From NCBI GenBank assembly GCA_900553145.1, contig USCL01000153.1, positions 1-8,904 of the forward strand: a stretch of 8,904 nt of DNA. The letters are read 5' to 3'. The DNA is from an uncultured Desulfovibrio sp. GTDB lineage: Bacteria; Desulfobacterota; Desulfovibrionia; Desulfovibrionales; Desulfovibrionaceae. The notes beneath the pieces were generated by a model. It had not been told where the DNA came from, searched no databases, and saw only the letters and a program-made list of their open reading frames with translations. Positions 6,586 through 8,904 of this stretch are shown here, piece by piece; position 1 is the first letter of the stretch, and every line of letters starts with the position of its first letter. Position numbers and translations under genes: made by a program.

Positions 6586-6687
6586 ATGATCTTTACCCTT
6601 CGCCGCCACGAACACCCTGAAGCTATCCGAAACGGCATTGCCCCGGTTTCTCTCTATTCCCCGTTGTTCCAGCGGGGTTTTTTTTGA
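6586..6687 (+). CDS. Leader peptide of the pyrBC operon (PyrL-like, 33 residues)
   Basis: The ATG at 6586 lies 6 bases after AGAGA (6575-6579). The frame begins MIFTLRRHEH and ends SLYSPLFQRGFF, with TGA at 6685-6687. The codons for SPLFQRGFF are the terminator hairpin plus T run themselves, and the stop uses the last T of the run. A ribosome following closely behind RNA polymerase would therefore cover the hairpin and stop it forming. This is how pyrL works in the E. coli pyrBI attenuator: low UTP slows polymerase in a U-rich tract, the ribosome catches up, and the terminator is prevented. As I remember it, the E. coli peptide also ends its attenuator region with a PLNRGAFF-type sequence. 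The peptide itself need have no function. The frame is open further upstream to 6391, but that part is antisense to hemW and lies before the promoter, so 6586 is the sensible start. Confidence 0.62.
   Translation: MIFTLRRHEHPEAIRNGIAPVSLYSPLFQRGFF
6629..6650 (+). other. Possible transcription pause hairpin in the pyr leader
   Basis: GAAAC (6629-6633) pairs with GTTTC (6646-6650), and GGC (6634-6636) can pair with GCC (6640-6642) around ATT, with an internal bulge. The sequence right after is pyrimidine-rich (6647-6658, tttctctctatt) and leads into the terminator. In pyrBI, a pause hairpin followed by a U-rich tract is where low UTP stalls polymerase. The same order here is suggestive, but the stem is short and bulged. 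Confidence 0.4.
6659..6685 (+). terminator. Intrinsic terminator acting as pyrB attenuator
   Basis: CCCCG (6659-6663) pairs perfectly with CGGGG (6673-6677) across a 9-base loop, followed at once by eight Ts (6678-6685). It points toward pyrB and ends 77 bp before the pyrB ATG. No full plus-strand gene lies between the rhomboid gene (ending at 970) and here, so it has nothing to terminate except the leader transcript. It is embedded in the 3' end of the leader reading frame. Together these favour a regulated attenuator over an ordinary gene-end terminator. Confidence 0.8.
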
Positions 6688-6702
6688 GCTTTTCCGTTTT
6701 CC

Positions 6703-6736
6703 GCCGATACGCCATCGGCCTGCCGAGACGACAGGC
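6703..6736 (+). other. Two overlapping hairpins between attenuator and pyrB
   Basis: GCCGAT (6703-6708) pairs perfectly with ATCGGC (6714-6719) around ACGCC. GCCTG (6718-6722) pairs with CAGGC (6732-6736). They share bases 6718-6719, so the full stems compete. Neither has a T run. They might stabilise the mRNA 5' region or fold near the pyrB ribosome binding site (GAGAAG at about 6753-6758), but no function is demonstrated by the sequence. Confidence 0.3.
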
Positions 6737-6762
6737 TCCAACGTCAACCCCCGAGAAGCGCC

Positions 6763-7728
6763 ATGCAACAGGAAACCTTCCATTGGCCTCACAAAGACTT
6801 GCTGGATGTGGACCAGTTGACGCAGGAAGAACTTTTCCACCTGCTTGATACTGCCGCAAACCTGCACGAAATCAACTCCCGGCCAGTCAAAAAAGTCCCC
6901 ATCCTCAAGGGGAAAAGCATCATCCTCTTTTTCGCCGAGCCGAGCACCCGCACCAAGACCTCTTTCGACATGGCGGGCAAGCGCCTTTCCGCCGACACCT
7001 TCGGGCTGGCGAAATCCGGCTCCAGCCTCCAGAAAGGCGAGAGCATGAAGGACACGGCCCTGACCCTTCAGGCCATGAATCCCGACGTCATCGTCATCCG
7101 CCATTCCAGCAGCGGCGCGGCCCGGTTCCTCGCCGAGCGGCTGCACTGCGGCGTGGTCAACGCCGGGGACGGCTGGCACGCCCATCCCACGCAGGCACTG
7201 CTCGACGCCTTTTCCCTGCGTCAGGTCTGGGGACACGGCAAGGATGCCTTCAAAGGCAAGAACCTGCTTATCCTCGGCGACTGCGCCCACAGCCGCGTCT
7301 GCCGCTCCAATGTGCTGCTGCTCACCAAGCTCGGCGTGAACGTCAGCCTGTGCGCCCCGCGTACCCTTCTGCCCGCGGGCGTGGACAACTGGCCCGTCAC
7401 GGTCTTCACGGACAGCAAAAAGGCCGTGCGCGACATGGACGCCGTCATGTGCCTGCGCCTCCAGCTCGAGCGCCAGCAGGCGGGCCTGCTCCCCGACCTG
7501 CGCGAATACTCCAAACGTTTTTGCCTCACGCAGTCCCACATGGAACTGGCCAAGCCCGGCGCGCACATCATGCACCCCGGCCCCATCCTGCGCGGCCTCG
7601 ACGTTTCCGACTCTCTGGCGGACAGCGCCCAGTCGCTGATCCTCGATCAGGTCTCCGCCGGGGTTTCGGTCCGCATGGCCGTGCTTTACCTCCTCGCCAC
7701 CCGTCCCGACATCAAGGACAACCTCTAA
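6763..7728 (+). CDS. pyrB: Aspartate carbamoyltransferase catalytic subunit
   Basis: PyrB condenses carbamoyl phosphate with aspartate to N-carbamoyl-aspartate, step 2 of de novo UMP synthesis, in the cytosol. The 321-residue product shows the carbamoyl-phosphate loop FFAEPSTRTKTSF (STRT at 61-64), the SLQKGES segment with the mobile catalytic Lys (K91), RHSSSGAA (113-120), GDGWHAHPTQALLD (136-148, H141) and, in the aspartate domain, LQLERQQ (233-239) and HPGPILRGLDV (271-281). STRTK replaces the more usual STRTR, a conservative change. The ATG at 6763 has GAGAAG upstream. It is followed after 16 bp by pyrC. No pyrI regulatory subunit gene lies between or directly after, so allosteric control of the E. 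coli kind is not indicated. Expression is probably set by the leader attenuator (6586-6687). Confidence 0.96.
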   Translation: MQQETFHWPHKDLLDVDQLTQEELFHLLDTAANLHEINSRPVKKVPILKGKSIILFFAEPSTRTKTSFDMAGKRLSADTFGLAKSGSSLQKGESMKDTALTLQAMNPDVIVIRHSSSGAARFLAERLHCGVVNAGDGWHAHPTQALLDAFSLRQVWGHGKDAFKGKNLLILGDCAHSRVCRSNVLLLTKLGVNVSLCAPRTLLPAGVDNWPVTVFTDSKKAVRDMDAVMCLRLQLERQQAGLLPDLREYSKRFCLTQSHMELAKPGAHIMHPGPILRGLDVSDSLADSAQSLILDQVSAGVSVRMAVLYLLATRPDIKDNL

Positions 7729-7744
7729 CCAGCGGAGATCGCCG

Positions 7745-8904
7745 ATGTCTACTCTTCTTGTCAAAAACGCCCGCTATCTGGGCGACTCCGTGGACCTGCT
7801 CGTCGTTGACGGCAAGGTGCAGTCCCTCAGCGCTTCCATCAATGCCCCTGCCGACGCCGAAATCGTGGACGCCGCCGGAAAAATCCTGTTCCCGAGCTTT
7901 ATCGACGTGCATACCCACCTGCGCGAGCCCGGCTATGAATGGAAGGAAACCGTGGCTACGGGCCTCAGCTCCGCCGCGCACGGCGGGTTCGGAGCCATCC
8001 TCTGCATGGCGAACACCGACCCGGTCAACGACGATGCCGCGGTAACGGAGCAGATCCTCGACTCCGCCCGCCGTTCATGGCCCGACGGCCCCCGCGTCCA
8101 TCCCATCGGGGCGGCCACCGTGGGGCTCAAGGGTGAAGAGCTCGCCCGCATGGCCGAACTCAAGGACGCCGGATGCGTCGCCATCTCCAACGACGGCCGC
8201 CCTGTAGGCAACACCGAGATCTTCCGCCGCATCTTGGAATACGCCGCCGATCTCGGCCTCATCGTCATCGACCACTGCGAAGATCCCTACCTTGCCGCCA
8301 AGTCGCACATGAACGAAGGCGTGACCAGCGGCATCCTCGGCGTCAAGGGACAGCCCGACGTGGCTGAAACCATTCAGGCTTCGCGCAGCATCCTGCTGGC
8401 CGACTATCTCGGCGTGCCCGTGCACATCGCGCACGTTTCCGCCAAGCGCACGGTCGACATCATCGCATGGGGCAAGTCGCGCGGCGTCAAAGTGACCGCG
8501 GAGACGACCCCGCACTACCTGACGCTCGACGATACCGCCGTGAACGGCTACAACACCCTCGCCAAGGTGAACCCGCCCCTCCGCACGCCCGCCGACGTCG
8601 CCGCCCTGCGCGAAGCCGTGAAGGCCGGCATCATCGACATGCTGGCCACCGACCACGCCCCGCACGCCGCCCACGAAAAGGAGACGCCCTTTGACGAAGC
8701 GCCCAACGGCTTCACGGGCATGGATCTGGCCCTGACCATCACCTACGGCCTTGTACGCGAAGGCGTGCTCACCGAAGCGGATCTCATCCGGCTCTGGGCC
8801 ACCGAACCGGGCCGCGTGTTCAACCTGCCGGTCAACACCTTCGAGCCCGGCGCGCCCGCCGACTTCTTCCTGTTCGATCCCGACCTCGAATGGCAGGTTA
8901 CGCC
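7745..8904 (+). CDS. pyrC: Dihydroorotase, 3' end cut by window
   Basis: PyrC closes N-carbamoyl-aspartate to dihydroorotate, step 3 of pyrimidine synthesis. The ATG at 7745 has GGAG (7734-7737) seven bases upstream, 16 bp after the pyrB stop, so the two genes form one operon. The frame stays open to the window end (386 codons visible; the family is usually about 420-430). Visible metal-site motifs are DVHTHLREPG (H56, H58), ISNDG (D150), IDHCED (H177), IAHVSA (H230) and ATDHAPH (D303). An Asp at position 150, rather than a carbamylated Lys, is typical of type I dihydroorotases such as that of Aquifex aeolicus, which assembles with aspartate carbamoyltransferase. All key residues are present, so it should be active, unlike the inactive PyrC' proteins of some pseudomonads. 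Confidence 0.96.
   Translation, partial: MSTLLVKNARYLGDSVDLLVVDGKVQSLSASINAPADAEIVDAAGKILFPSFIDVHTHLREPGYEWKETVATGLSSAAHGGFGAILCMANTDPVNDDAAVTEQILDSARRSWPDGPRVHPIGAATVGLKGEELARMAELKDAGCVAISNDGRPVGNTEIFRRILEYAADLGLIVIDHCEDPYLAAKSHMNEGVTSGILGVKGQPDVAETIQASRSILLADYLGVPVHIAHVSAKRTVDIIAWGKSRGVKVTAETTPHYLTLDDTAVNGYNTLAKVNPPLRTPADVAALREAVKAGIIDMLATDHAPHAAHEKETPFDEAPNGFTGMDLALTITYGLVREGVLTEADLIRLWATEPGRVFNLPVNTFEPGAPADFFLFDPDLEWQVT

Noticed and set aside
6475..7764. Long minus-strand open frame (429 codons) opposite pyrB
   Set aside because: It is antisense to an unmistakable pyrB and ends in pyrC. Its Gly/Val/His/Asp-rich sequence is the usual by-product of GC-rich third positions, and it has no recognisable domain.
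8075..8674. Minus-strand open frame opposite pyrC
   Set aside because: It is antisense to pyrC, whose metal-binding motifs are intact; no independent support.

Overview
The window looks like chromosomal DNA of a Desulfovibrio-type bacterium (Desulfovibrionaceae or close relative). This rests on the style of the PyrB, PyrC, HemW and rhomboid proteins and on the mostly high-GC, C-ending codon use. It is a judgement from memory of these families, not a search result.

Layout from left to right. (1) At 1-116 a perfect 55-bp sequence occurs twice in tandem, inside the 5' part of a plus-strand rhomboid protease gene whose open frame runs to 970. The repeat offset (61 bp) is not a multiple of 3, so it appears to break the gene. 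(2) A minus-strand block runs leftward from 6428 to 914: hemW (radical SAM, heme chaperone), a 156-bp gap, an M24 aminopeptidase P-like gene, a GT4 glycosyltransferase, a DxD glycosyltransferase and an O-antigen ligase-like membrane protein. The last four are tightly packed (gaps of 9 and 5 bp, one 16-bp overlap) and probably co-transcribed. Base composition falls along this block from GC-rich (peptidase) through intermediate (GT4) to clearly AT-rich (last two genes). This suggests that surface-polysaccharide genes were acquired and inserted next to the rhomboid gene. The ligase reading frame ends inside the antisense strand of that gene. (3) A 334-bp divergent intergenic region (6429-6762) lies between hemW and pyrB. 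(4) On the plus strand, pyrB (aspartate carbamoyltransferase) is followed by pyrC (dihydroorotase, cut by the window end). They encode steps 2 and 3 of de novo pyrimidine synthesis.

The most interesting item is the pyrB leader. It has a good sigma70-type promoter (TTTACA, 17 bp, TATCGT), then a 33-codon reading frame that runs straight through a GC hairpin plus eight Ts and stops at the end of the T run. A possible pause hairpin and a pyrimidine-rich tract sit just before the terminator. This is the architecture of the UTP-sensitive attenuator of enterobacterial pyrBI (leader gene pyrL), here in front of a pyrBC operon. The terminator has no upstream plus-strand gene to serve except this leader, which supports an attenuation role.

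I see no tRNA, rRNA, CRISPR array, insertion sequence or phage gene. No wholly unknown multi-gene system is evident. The novelty is in regulation (pyr leader) and in genome rearrangement (duplication and insertion junction).
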